Below, in pieces: positions 54,079 to 62,632 of a stretch of DNA of 64,000 bases; the first letter of the stretch is position 1; each line of letters opens with the position of its first letter. Position numbers and translations under genes: made by a program. The notes beneath the pieces are model-generated. The model was not told the origin of the DNA. It made no database searches and saw only the letters and a program-made list of their open reading frames with translations. The stretch comes from Psychroflexus aestuariivivens (GTDB lineage: Bacteria > Bacteroidota > Bacteroidia > Flavobacteriales > Flavobacteriaceae): the NCBI RefSeq assembly GCF_004010055.1, contig NZ_RQVT01000018.1, positions 124,001-188,000 on the forward strand, in the 5' to 3' direction.

Positions 54079-56805
54079 ATGAAAAATCCAAAATCTCAAA
54101 TATCTACATGCTACAATATCAATCAATTCCGATTAGAGTCGTGGAACAATTTAAAAAGTGAATCCGCTAAGTTAGAAAGTTTTGAAAGAAATTCTGTAGA
54201 AGAAACCAAACAAAAAGAGCTTGTAAAGAATTCACTAAAGAGTTTAGAAAATATTGAAAGTTATTTTGCGCTTCCTGGTGTTTCAAGAATTGAAATGTTA
54301 TTTGAAATGCTAGAAAAGCGTGAACATACTGCATTTGCACATAAAATTACAGAGATTACAAAGTTATTGGTGAGTGATAAATATAGAAGTAATCCTGATA
54401 TAATTGATGATGACGATCTCAACCCAGAAGTTGGGCATAGCTTAGATAAACCTGATGGGAAAGATAAAAATTACTTCGAAGTTTTGTTTGTTGAAGACAT
54501 CTCTATTCAAGAAGAGCAAAAATTAAGACACGACTTAAAGGAGGTTTTTACACGTAACGATCAATTTAATTACGGCATTGTAGTTCAAAGAAGCTTTGAG
54601 GATGCTATGATTGCTTTAAAGTTCAATAGTAATATACAGGCTGTTGTAATTCGCTATGCGCCTCCATATCGTTCCAAAAAGATCACGCAAGAAATGGAAC
54701 CTTTTGTTTCTAGTATTTTGAATTTTGATCTAGGTACAAAACGCGAAAGTGATTTAGGACCTGTGTTAGGACGTTTTGTTAAGAAGTTTAGATCAGAATT
54801 AGATACTTATTATGTTACAGATTCATCCTTAGGAAATCTTAAAGACAATACTTTAAAAAGCTTTAATAGAATTTTTTATAGGGCAGAAGATCTCCAAGAA
54901 TTGCACCTTACTATTTTGAGAGGAATTTGCAAACGCTATGAAACACCTTTCTTTTCAGCTTTAAAAGAATACAGTAAAAAACCTACTGGCGTATTTCATG
55001 CAATGCCTATTTCTAGAGGTAATTCAGTTTTCAAATCCAGGTGGATTAATGATTTCGGTAAATTCTATGGTAGAAACCTGTTCTTAGCGGAAACTTCTTC
55101 TACAAAAGGTGGCTTAGATTCATTACTTCAACCAACGGGATCGCTTAAAGTTGCTCAGAAAATGGCAAGTGATGCTTACGGATCGTTGAATACTTTTTTT
55201 GTAACCAACGGTACTTCAACTTCCAACAAAATTGTAGTTCAGGCTTTAGTTAAGCCAGGTGATGTTATTTTAATTGATAGAGATTGTCATAAATCTCATC
55301 ATTATGGTTTAGTTCTAGCTGGTGCTTATCCAGTGTATTTAGATTCCTATCCTATTGAAAAATATTCTATGTATGGCGCTGTACCTCTGCAACAGATTAA
55401 AGACAAGTTGTTGCAATTGAAAGCTGCCAATAGAATGGATCTTGTTAAAATGCTATTACTTACTAATTGTACTTTCGATGGGTTGGTTTACAATGTAGAA
55501 AAAGTTATGGAAGAAATTTTAGCAATCAAACCCGATATGATTTTTCTTTGGGACGAAGCTTGGTTCGCATTTGCAGGATTTACTTTCAACTACAAACAAC
55601 GTACAGGGATGTTTGTGGCCAATAAACTTCATAAGAAATATAAAAGTGAAAAGTATAGAATTCAGTATGAAGAGCATATAAAGAACCTAAAAAAGGGAGA
55701 AGTTTCAAAATTACCAGATCCTGATAAGGTTAGAATTAGAGTATACTCTACTCAAAGTACTCATAAAACACTAAGTAGCTTCAGACAAGGTTCTATGATT
55801 CATGTTTGGGATGAAGATTTTAGAAAGAAAAGTCAGAATTCATTTATGGAGGCTTATATGACGCATACTTCGACTTCACCTAACTACCAGATTTTAGCTT
55901 CTTTAGATGCAGGAAGACGACAGGTTCAATTTGAAGGTTACGAACTGGTAGAAAAAAGTATAGAACTTGCTATGGTTTTTAGGGCTAAAGTTAATGATCA
56001 TCCGAGGTTGAAGAAATATTTTGATGTTTTAACCATAGGAGATTTTATTCCAAAGGAGTTTAGGGTTTCTGGTTTAGCTGAATATTACAATCCAAAAAAA
56101 GGTTGGAATCGTATGAATAAGGCTTGGAAAAATGATGAATTTGTTTTAGACCCAACCAAAATAACAATTCACATTGGACGTACTGGTGTTGATGGTGACA
56201 CTTTCAAGAATAAATATTTAATGGATCAATTCAATATTCAAATTAACAAAACATCCAGAAATACAATATTGTTAATGACCAATATTGGAACCACAAGAAG
56301 TAGTATCACTTATTTAACCAACGCCTTATTGAAAATTGCAGATGAATTAGATCGAGAACTACTTTCACTTTCACCTAAAGAAAGTAAGATTCACGAGGAT
56401 AAAATTCATTCATTAACACAAGATTGTCCGCCTTTACCTGACTTTAGTTATTTTCACAGTTCATTTCAAGCAGTACCAGGAGTTCCAGGTGGAAATATAA
56501 GAGAGGCATTTACGCTGGCTTATAATGAAGAAAATTATGAATATGTCCCTCTTCAAGAATGTATGCCAGCTATAGAGGACGGTCGAACTTTGGTAGCTTC
56601 ATGTTTTATTATACCTTATCCGCCAGGTTTCCCAGTTTTAGTACCCGGTCAAGTGGTCAGCAAAGAAATCATTCATTTTCTAACTGCGCTGGACGTTTCA
56701 GAAATTCATGGATACACACCTGAACTTGGCTTAAGAGTTTTTAAAGAAACTGTTTTAAATAGACAAAAAACAGTCACTTCAATAGGAAGTAATTCAAAAA
56801 AATAA
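54079..56805 (+). CDS. Orn/Lys/Arg decarboxylase-family PLP enzyme, 908 aa
   Basis: The protein has the three parts of the bacterial fold-type I basic amino acid decarboxylases. Residues 1-280 are a divergent wing region with an extra N-terminal helix bundle. Residues about 290-680 are the PLP domain, with PLP-binding K563 in STQSTHKTLSS and the His stacking on PLP in RDCHKSHH. The C-terminal domain contains PYPPGFPVLVPGQ. Usual length is 710-760 aa, so this one has about 150 residues more. It should decarboxylate lysine, ornithine, arginine or a close analogue to an amine. It starts 4 bp after the VOC gene. Substrate cannot be read. Confidence 0.86.
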   Translation: MKNPKSQISTCYNINQFRLESWNNLKSESAKLESFERNSVEETKQKELVKNSLKSLENIESYFALPGVSRIEMLFEMLEKREHTAFAHKITEITKLLVSDKYRSNPDIIDDDDLNPEVGHSLDKPDGKDKNYFEVLFVEDISIQEEQKLRHDLKEVFTRNDQFNYGIVVQRSFEDAMIALKFNSNIQAVVIRYAPPYRSKKITQEMEPFVSSILNFDLGTKRESDLGPVLGRFVKKFRSELDTYYVTDSSLGNLKDNTLKSFNRIFYRAEDLQELHLTILRGICKRYETPFFSALKEYSKKPTGVFHAMPISRGNSVFKSRWINDFGKFYGRNLFLAETSSTKGGLDSLLQPTGSLKVAQKMASDAYGSLNTFFVTNGTSTSNKIVVQALVKPGDVILIDRDCHKSHHYGLVLAGAYPVYLDSYPIEKYSMYGAVPLQQIKDKLLQLKAANRMDLVKMLLLTNCTFDGLVYNVEKVMEEILAIKPDMIFLWDEAWFAFAGFTFNYKQRTGMFVANKLHKKYKSEKYRIQYEEHIKNLKKGEVSKLPDPDKVRIRVYSTQSTHKTLSSFRQGSMIHVWDEDFRKKSQNSFMEAYMTHTSTSPNYQILASLDAGRRQVQFEGYELVEKSIELAMVFRAKVNDHPRLKKYFDVLTIGDFIPKEFRVSGLAEYYNPKKGWNRMNKAWKNDEFVLDPTKITIHIGRTGVDGDTFKNKYLMDQFNIQINKTSRNTILLMTNIGTTRSSITYLTNALLKIADELDRELLSLSPKESKIHEDKIHSLTQDCPPLPDFSYFHSSFQAVPGVPGGNIREAFTLAYNEENYEYVPLQECMPAIEDGRTLVASCFIIPYPPGFPVLVPGQVVSKEIIHFLTALDVSEIHGYTPELGLRVFKETVLNRQKTVTSIGSNSKK

Positions 56806-56825
56806 TAATCGTTTAAATCACAATT

Positions 56826-58481
56826 ATGGATTCAAAAGATAAGAAAAATTCAAATCAAAATAAATCAGAAAAAGAATCTCAACGCGATTCTAAATCTGCA
56901 ACTATAAGCGGAAAAGATAAGACAAAAATACCTGTCCGAGGTAAACAATCGCCCAAAAAACCCTACAAGTCTGTTGCACAGAAAAAGTCAACTTCTGGTC
57001 TTGCTCCAAAAAAATTAGGTAGACCCAAAAAAGAAGATTTAAATGGAGTTTCAGACATAAGGAGAGCTTTTCATAAAAATGAAGAACCATTATATTTTAT
57101 TAGTGCTACAAATTTCAATCTTTTAGGAGCAGATGAATGGATCAAAGGATTTAGATTTATTACCTATATAGAATGTTTTGATGGGCAACATCCAAACGTT
57201 TTTTCTCCTAAAAATGAAATACCACACGATGATTTTGAAGGTATAGAAGATATTAATAATTACTTGTTACAACATCCTGAAGTACAAGATTATATTAAAA
57301 CTAGAAGTGTTGACGGACGCGCTGGCAAAGCGATGTTTCTTATGTTTAACGAAGAAACAGAACGACTTGCCGAAAAACTTGGTCTTGAAATTATGTTCCC
57401 TTCAGCAGAAATGAGAACATTTTTGGATAACAAAGTAAATACCAACCGTATTGCTGAAAAAGCAGGCGTAGCTTGTGTTCCTTATGTACTTTCTAAAGTA
57501 AACAATTTTGAACATTTGTCTGAAGTGTCCAAAGATTTAGGAACAGAGTTAGTTATTCAAACTCCTTTTGGAGACTCTGGTCATACTACTTTCTTTATTT
57601 CAAGTGAAGATGATTACCTAGAATATGCTGATGAGATTGAAGATGAAAATGAAGTGAAAATTATGAAGCGTATTCGTTGTCGAGGAACAGCAATTGAAGC
57701 TTGTGTAACACGACATGGAACTATTGTGGCACCATTGATGACTGAATTAGTTGGATTTGAAGAATTAACACCTTACGAAGGTGGCTGGTGTGGTAACGAA
57801 ATTTATCCAGATGCATTTACGCCTGAACTTAGAAAAAAAGCTGTAGAATACACCCAGCTTTTTGGTAATCAGCTTAGAGAAGAAGGTTATAAAGGTTATT
57901 TCGAGTTAGATTTTCTAATTGATCAGGATAATGGTGAAATTTATTTAGGAGAGCTCAACCCAAGAGTTACAGGCGCCAGTTCAATAACTAATCACGCTGT
58001 ATTTGCCTTAGCCGATGCGCCTCTTTTTGTATTTCATATTTTAGAATGGATGAATATGGATTACGTTTTGAATGTTGAAAAACTCAATAAACGCTGGTCT
58101 AAACAAGAAAATATTGACAGTTGGAGTCAGTTGATTGTTAAGCATACAAATGACACCATTGAATATGTAACTGAATCTGCAAAATCTGGTATTTGGAAAA
58201 TGTATGATACAGGTCACATTCAATTTGATAGAATGGATACACACAGGCGTGCTGTACAAAACGAGAACGAAGCTTTCTTTATGAGAATTGCCAAAAAAGG
58301 AGATTATTTGTACGAAGGAGCAGATATTGGGATTCTCGTTACAAGAGGTCGACTAATGACAGACGATTTCGAATTAAACGACAGAGCAAAAAATTGGATT
58401 AAGGCTATCCGTTCGCAATTTTCTTCAGTAATGGTAGAAGATAAACGCAAATCAAATCTATCAGGTTCTTTGACCAAATAA
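56826..58481 (+). CDS. ATP-grasp ligase with basic AT-hook-like N-terminal tail
   Basis: The 551-aa protein has an N-terminal tail of about 75 residues very rich in Lys, Ser and Gln, including QSPKKPYKS and KKLGRPKKED. The GRP core with flanking Lys matches an AT-hook. The rest is an ATP-grasp domain (about 190-430) with FGDSGHTTFF and the metal-binding ELNPRVTGASS. Automated annotators may call it biotin carboxylase, but it lacks partner BCCP genes. ATP-grasp enzymes join a carboxylate to an amine, which fits next to an amine-producing decarboxylase and two amide hydrolases. 20 bp after the decarboxylase gene; substrate unknown. Confidence 0.82.
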   Translation: MDSKDKKNSNQNKSEKESQRDSKSATISGKDKTKIPVRGKQSPKKPYKSVAQKKSTSGLAPKKLGRPKKEDLNGVSDIRRAFHKNEEPLYFISATNFNLLGADEWIKGFRFITYIECFDGQHPNVFSPKNEIPHDDFEGIEDINNYLLQHPEVQDYIKTRSVDGRAGKAMFLMFNEETERLAEKLGLEIMFPSAEMRTFLDNKVNTNRIAEKAGVACVPYVLSKVNNFEHLSEVSKDLGTELVIQTPFGDSGHTTFFISSEDDYLEYADEIEDENEVKIMKRIRCRGTAIEACVTRHGTIVAPLMTELVGFEELTPYEGGWCGNEIYPDAFTPELRKKAVEYTQLFGNQLREEGYKGYFELDFLIDQDNGEIYLGELNPRVTGASSITNHAVFALADAPLFVFHILEWMNMDYVLNVEKLNKRWSKQENIDSWSQLIVKHTNDTIEYVTESAKSGIWKMYDTGHIQFDRMDTHRRAVQNENEAFFMRIAKKGDYLYEGADIGILVTRGRLMTDDFELNDRAKNWIKAIRSQFSSVMVEDKRKSNLSGSLTK

Positions 58482-58497
58482 AAAATAAATAGTCTCT

Positions 58498-59640
58498 ATG
58501 CAGATTCATTTTAAAACTATTTCTGAGCCTGGAATACCAGGTCAGAAATGGCAAAATTTATTCTTTACTCACTGGGAAGCCTACAAAAAATGGCTGATTG
58601 AAAATGAAAAAGAAGCTCCGACTGCTGATTTGAAAACTTCTCAGGCTGCTTTAAAAACCCACATGCCTGAAATTTGGCCAACTTATGTCAGATTATGTGA
58701 ACTCGCAGGAGCCGATGAAGTTGCTGCAAAATTTTTAACTGGTTATCAACCGCCATTTTATGTTACAGGTTGTTCTAACGCTATATTTGAAGGTGAAGAT
58801 TTTCAACTTGTTCGCAATTACGATCACCATCCTGACTTATTTGAAGGTGTGCAAATGTTGACCAAATGGAATCGAAAAAAAGTAATAGCTACCAATGATT
58901 GTCTTATCGGTGTGCTCGACGGAATCAATGAAGATGGATTAGTAGTTTCGCTCACATTTGGTGGTCGCAAAATCACAGGTGAGGGCTTTGGAATTCCTTT
59001 CATATTACGCTATGTCCTTGAGTTTTGCAATAATGTAGATGAAGCTATTGAAACACTCATCCGAATACCAACACATATGGCTTATAACGTTACTTTAGCA
59101 GATCGGCTTGGTCATTATAAAACCATTAGAGTAGCACCAAATGAAGAAGCAGTTATTACTAATGCCGCCTTTACTACAAATCATCAAAAAAAGATTGATT
59201 GGCCAGAAAATGCAAAATTCAATAAAACAGTTGAACGCGCCTTATTTTTAAAAAATCTCTTAGCTGAAGATCAGCTTTCAGCCTCAGATTTAGTGGAGGC
59301 TTTTCTTAGAAAGCCATTGTATAACGATTTGTTTAAACAAGGTTTTGGCACACTGTTTACAGCTGCATATCAACCTATAACAGGGCGAGTAGATTTACGT
59401 TGGCCAAAACAAAAAATCAGTCAAAGTTTTCAGCATTTTGTCGAACAAGACAAATTGATTCATTTACAACAGAGGAAAAAGAAAGCCAAACCAAGAAAGC
59501 ATTTCTCAATACCTTATCAAGGACACACCGCTAAAAATATCACTTATTCTAATCCGTTTTTAGACAAATCTGATCCAGAAGAGTCCAAAGAAATAACAAA
59601 AGCATTTTTGTCAGAAATTTGGTCTACTGTTAAATTATAA
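58498..59640 (+). CDS. C45 family Ntn-hydrolase (acyl-CoA:6-APA acyltransferase-like)
   Basis: The 380-aa protein belongs to the peptidase C45/IAT family. The nucleophile is C92 in VTGCSNAIF, with the downstream RNYDHHPD and DGINEDGLVVSL typical of this fold. In the family the precursor cuts itself before that Cys, making it N-terminal. Known relatives hydrolyse or exchange amides, such as isopenicillin N acyltransferase and the insect beta-alanyl-dopamine hydrolase Tan. Here it would fit the removal of an acyl group from an amine. 16 bp after the ATP-grasp gene. No signal peptide. Confidence 0.85.
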   Translation: MQIHFKTISEPGIPGQKWQNLFFTHWEAYKKWLIENEKEAPTADLKTSQAALKTHMPEIWPTYVRLCELAGADEVAAKFLTGYQPPFYVTGCSNAIFEGEDFQLVRNYDHHPDLFEGVQMLTKWNRKKVIATNDCLIGVLDGINEDGLVVSLTFGGRKITGEGFGIPFILRYVLEFCNNVDEAIETLIRIPTHMAYNVTLADRLGHYKTIRVAPNEEAVITNAAFTTNHQKKIDWPENAKFNKTVERALFLKNLLAEDQLSASDLVEAFLRKPLYNDLFKQGFGTLFTAAYQPITGRVDLRWPKQKISQSFQHFVEQDKLIHLQQRKKKAKPRKHFSIPYQGHTAKNITYSNPFLDKSDPEESKEITKAFLSEIWSTVKL

Positions 59641-59694
59641 ACCTCAATAATTTATTTAAATTTAGATTATAAATTAAGTAAAAAATCAAATACT

Positions 59695-61050
59695 ATGAAG
59701 TTTCAAAGTATCAACCCATATAACGGAGATAAAATAGCAGAATATACTGCTTTATCAAAAGAAGAATTAGATCAAAAACTATCTGATTCAGCTGTAGCCT
59801 TTAAAAATTGGTGTCAGCAACCATTGTCGCAAAGGACGAATTTACTCAAGAAAGCTGGGGAAATTTTACGTAAAAATAAAGATGAGTATGCTAAAACCAT
59901 CACTTTAGAAATGGGAAAACCAATTTCTGAATCCATTTCAGAAATTGAAAAATGTGCTTGGGTGTGCGATTATTATGCAGAACATGCAGAGGAATTTTTA
60001 GCAAACGAAGTTATCAAAACAGATGCTTCCAAAAGTTTTGTTCGTCACGATCCTATTGGAAGTGTCTTTGCAGTTATGCCGTGGAATTTTCCGTTTTGGC
60101 AAGTCTTCAGATTCGCTGCACCAACACTAACTTCTGGTAATACTGGATTGCTAAAACATGCTTCAAATGTGTTTGGTTGTGCTCAAATTATAGAAGATGT
60201 TTTTACACAAGCTGGCTATCCAAAAGGTGTTTTTCAAAGTTTAGTAGTTGACCACGATGTTACAGAACGTATTATTTCACATAAAACAGTAAAAGCTATT
60301 ACTCTAACAGGTAGTGAAAAAGCTGGCTCAACAGTCGCTCAAATTGCTGGTAAACATCTTAAAAAAAGCTTATTAGAACTCGGTGGAAGTAACGCTTTTA
60401 TCATTCTCGAAGATGCCGATTTAGATTTAGCAATCAAAACTGCTGTTAAAGCTAGAATGCTAAACAGTGGTCAAAGTTGCATCGCCGCAAAACGTTTTAT
60501 AATTCATGAATCGGTTTACGATAAATTTGTATCTGAATTTATTAATGAAGTTCGCCAACTTGAAGTTGGAGATCCAGCATTAGAGACTACTGAAATTGGA
60601 CCCTTAGCAAGAAAAGATCTTGCCGATGAACTACAAAAACAAGTTAGAACTTCCATTCTACAAGGTGCTGAATTACTACTAGGAGGAGAACAAAACAACT
60701 GCTTTCATGAGCCTACAGTGCTTGGTGGAGTTACTCGAGATATGGCAGTTTTTAAAGAAGAAACCTTCGGGCCAGTTGCTGCTATGATAAAGTTTAAAAG
60801 TATTGAAGTAGCTTTTGATTTATCTGAAGAATCTCAGTTTGGATTGGGCGTTAGTTTATTTACAAAAGACACCTCAAAAGCAGAGAAATATGCCGATAAA
60901 GTAAGTGATGGCGCTTTATTTATCAATGAATTGGTTAAGTCTGACCCTAGACTGCCCTTTGGTGGAACCAAAAAATCTGGATATGGTAGAGAGTTAGCAA
61001 AAGATGGTATGATGGAATTCATTAATAGAAAAGTTGTATACGTTAAATAA
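59695..61050 (+). CDS. gabD: NAD(P)-dependent succinate-semialdehyde-type dehydrogenase
   Basis: The 451-aa protein is an aldehyde dehydrogenase. The catalytic Cys is C262 in SGQSCIAAKRF and the general base is E228 in LELGGSNAFI. The N-terminal region (PYNGDKIAEY) and length match the short SSADH group (YneI/Sad-like) rather than GabD proper. It oxidises a semialdehyde, for example succinate semialdehyde, to the acid and would follow the aminotransferase in the same block. It is the last gene, 54 bp after the C45 gene, and is followed by a strong terminator. Confidence 0.87.
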   Translation: MKFQSINPYNGDKIAEYTALSKEELDQKLSDSAVAFKNWCQQPLSQRTNLLKKAGEILRKNKDEYAKTITLEMGKPISESISEIEKCAWVCDYYAEHAEEFLANEVIKTDASKSFVRHDPIGSVFAVMPWNFPFWQVFRFAAPTLTSGNTGLLKHASNVFGCAQIIEDVFTQAGYPKGVFQSLVVDHDVTERIISHKTVKAITLTGSEKAGSTVAQIAGKHLKKSLLELGGSNAFIILEDADLDLAIKTAVKARMLNSGQSCIAAKRFIIHESVYDKFVSEFINEVRQLEVGDPALETTEIGPLARKDLADELQKQVRTSILQGAELLLGGEQNNCFHEPTVLGGVTRDMAVFKEETFGPVAAMIKFKSIEVAFDLSEESQFGLGVSLFTKDTSKAEKYADKVSDGALFINELVKSDPRLPFGGTKKSGYGRELAKDGMMEFINRKVVYVK

Positions 61051-61101
61051 GTTTTTTCAAATAAAAATAAATGCTGTCAATTACTACAGAATAGTAAATA
61101 T

Positions 61102-61133
61102 AATGTCATCTCAAAATGGGATGACATTTTTTT
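61102..61133 (+). terminator. Terminator closing the amine-pathway block
   Basis: AATGTCATCTC (61102-61112) pairs with GGGATGACATT (61118-61128, one G-U) around a five-base loop and is followed by a T-run. Confidence 0.85.
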
Positions 61134-61249
61134 ATCTAATTAGTTATTTTCTTACTTCTTGATTATTTCAATTAAAATTTTTGATAGATTTTCTTAAGAA
61201 TAAACTCTATCTTAACTCGCATTAATGAATTGTTTTTATTTAAATTTTC

Positions 61250-61774
61250 ATGATAAGAAAAATACTGCTTTCATTAGCCTCGCTTTTTTTGATATGGCAA
61301 TCTTATAAATTGCTTTCGTCTCTTGATCAATTTATTTTTGAATCTTGGTGGTTAAATGTTCTAATTGGTTGGCTTATCAACTTATTTATTACTGGTATTT
61401 TTGCTTTTTTTGGTTTTGCGTTTCCTACCTATAAAATATTTCCAGAGAGTTATTACAATGTCTATAATTCAAATAACTTAACCAAAGTTTATCAAACCTT
61501 AAATGTTGATTTGTTTAGAAAATTTTTATTGGCTACACTTTGGAAAAGCCAAAAACAACGACAAAAGTATTTTAATGGTAAAAAGGAAGGTCTTCCTAAC
61601 TTAATCAAGCAATCAAAAAAATCAGAATTCGGACATTTGATTCAGTTTATAATACTTTGTATTGTCAGTTTTTATATGTTAGCAATACATGCATATAAAT
61701 TAACTGTTTGTACCTTTTTAATCAATGTAATCGGTAATTTTTATCCGATTATTTACAGAGACATCATAGAATGA
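61250..61774 (+). CDS. Membrane protein of unknown function
   Basis: The 174-aa protein has hydrophobic segments at about residues 3-24, 33-57 and 125-165, the last long enough for two helices, with a positively charged cytosolic section (LWKSQKQRQKYFNGKKEG) between. I see no enzymatic motif. It is a single gene between the amine-pathway block and a convergent methyltransferase. I do not recognise a family beyond a short integral membrane protein common in Bacteroidetes. Confidence 0.65.
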   Translation: MIRKILLSLASLFLIWQSYKLLSSLDQFIFESWWLNVLIGWLINLFITGIFAFFGFAFPTYKIFPESYYNVYNSNNLTKVYQTLNVDLFRKFLLATLWKSQKQRQKYFNGKKEGLPNLIKQSKKSEFGHLIQFIILCIVSFYMLAIHAYKLTVCTFLINVIGNFYPIIYRDIIE

Positions 61775-61868
61775 GGATTCAAAAAATTCAACAAAGACAG
61801 CTAGCAATAGTTTAAATAAAGTAGAAAATAATCAAGATTGAACACTAGTGTTAAATCATTTTTGAAGC

Positions 61869-62537
61869 TTAGGTTTTGTAAAGTGTTGTAACAATCTTGC
61901 CTTGATGACCGTTTAAAGTAACAGATGATAATTGTTTTTCTTCTTTTACCTTCAAGCCAAAAGGCGAAGCAGTTAAAATAACACCACTTTGCTTTTTCAG
62001 TCTAATTCCTTGTCCTGAAATAATATCTTTATTAGCAGTAAATTTACCAATAGGAATATGTTCTGTTATAATAATATACTTAAAATCAACTAGTTTATTT
62101 ACAATCTTTTGAATTTCATTATTCGATAAATGTTGTAAAACCTGCCTCAACAAAACACAATCTCCTGAAGGCAAATCATCAACTGCAATATCCAAGCAAT
62201 GAAATTCTAAATGATCTACCTTAAATTTTTTGGCATTTCGCGCTATTAAGTTGTCAACAATATCAACAGCATGATAATTTTTGGTATAGTTAACTAGTTC
62301 TTTTCCTATGTTAAAATCGCCACAGCCTAAGTCGCATATTATGGGTTTATTTTGAAATGAACTTAAAAATGTGGTTACAGCTTTTAGATATGGCTTTACA
62401 ATTTCAGGATTATGAGAACCAACGCCTGAATAGAAATCGAAGTTTTCGCCTCCCCAAAGCTTCATTTCATAAATTTGCTTCATGGCTTCTTTCGTTGGCC
62501 ATGGCTTTTTTAAGCCTTTAATATCTTTATCTTTCAT
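61869..62537 (-). CDS. Class I SAM-dependent methyltransferase
   Basis: The 222-aa protein has a Rossmann-like methyltransferase core. The SAM motif is ICDLGCGDFNIG, followed by the acidic AVDIVDN and the motif LLRQVLQHLS. The N-terminus is a helix-rich cap. It is cytosolic. No substrate can be assigned from sequence or context; the gene is divergent from the Gfo/Idh/MocA oxidoreductase and convergent with a membrane protein gene. It resembles methyltransferases near glycan or small-molecule gene clusters, but no such cluster is adjacent. Confidence 0.82.
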   Translation of the reverse strand: MKDKDIKGLKKPWPTKEAMKQIYEMKLWGGENFDFYSGVGSHNPEIVKPYLKAVTTFLSSFQNKPIICDLGCGDFNIGKELVNYTKNYHAVDIVDNLIARNAKKFKVDHLEFHCLDIAVDDLPSGDCVLLRQVLQHLSNNEIQKIVNKLVDFKYIIITEHIPIGKFTANKDIISGQGIRLKKQSGVILTASPFGLKVKEEKQLSSVTLNGHQGKIVTTLYKT

Positions 62538-62605
62538 TTAGAGCTCAAAATTAAAAAAATAACACTAGTTGTTTTTGGATTTATCTAAAACTAAAACATT
62601 TCACT

Positions 62606-62613
62606 TAACTTTG
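62606..62613 (+). promoter_or_regulatory. Putative -7 box of the Gfo/Idh/MocA gene
   Basis: TAACTTTG matches TAnnTTTG 19 bases before the start codon. Confidence 0.4.
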
Positions 62614-62632
62614 AAATGATAAATTCAATATT

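Noticed and set aside
56826-58481. Calling the ATP-grasp protein a biotin carboxylase
   Set aside because: No biotin carrier or carboxyltransferase gene is adjacent and the operon context fits amide-bond ligation better.
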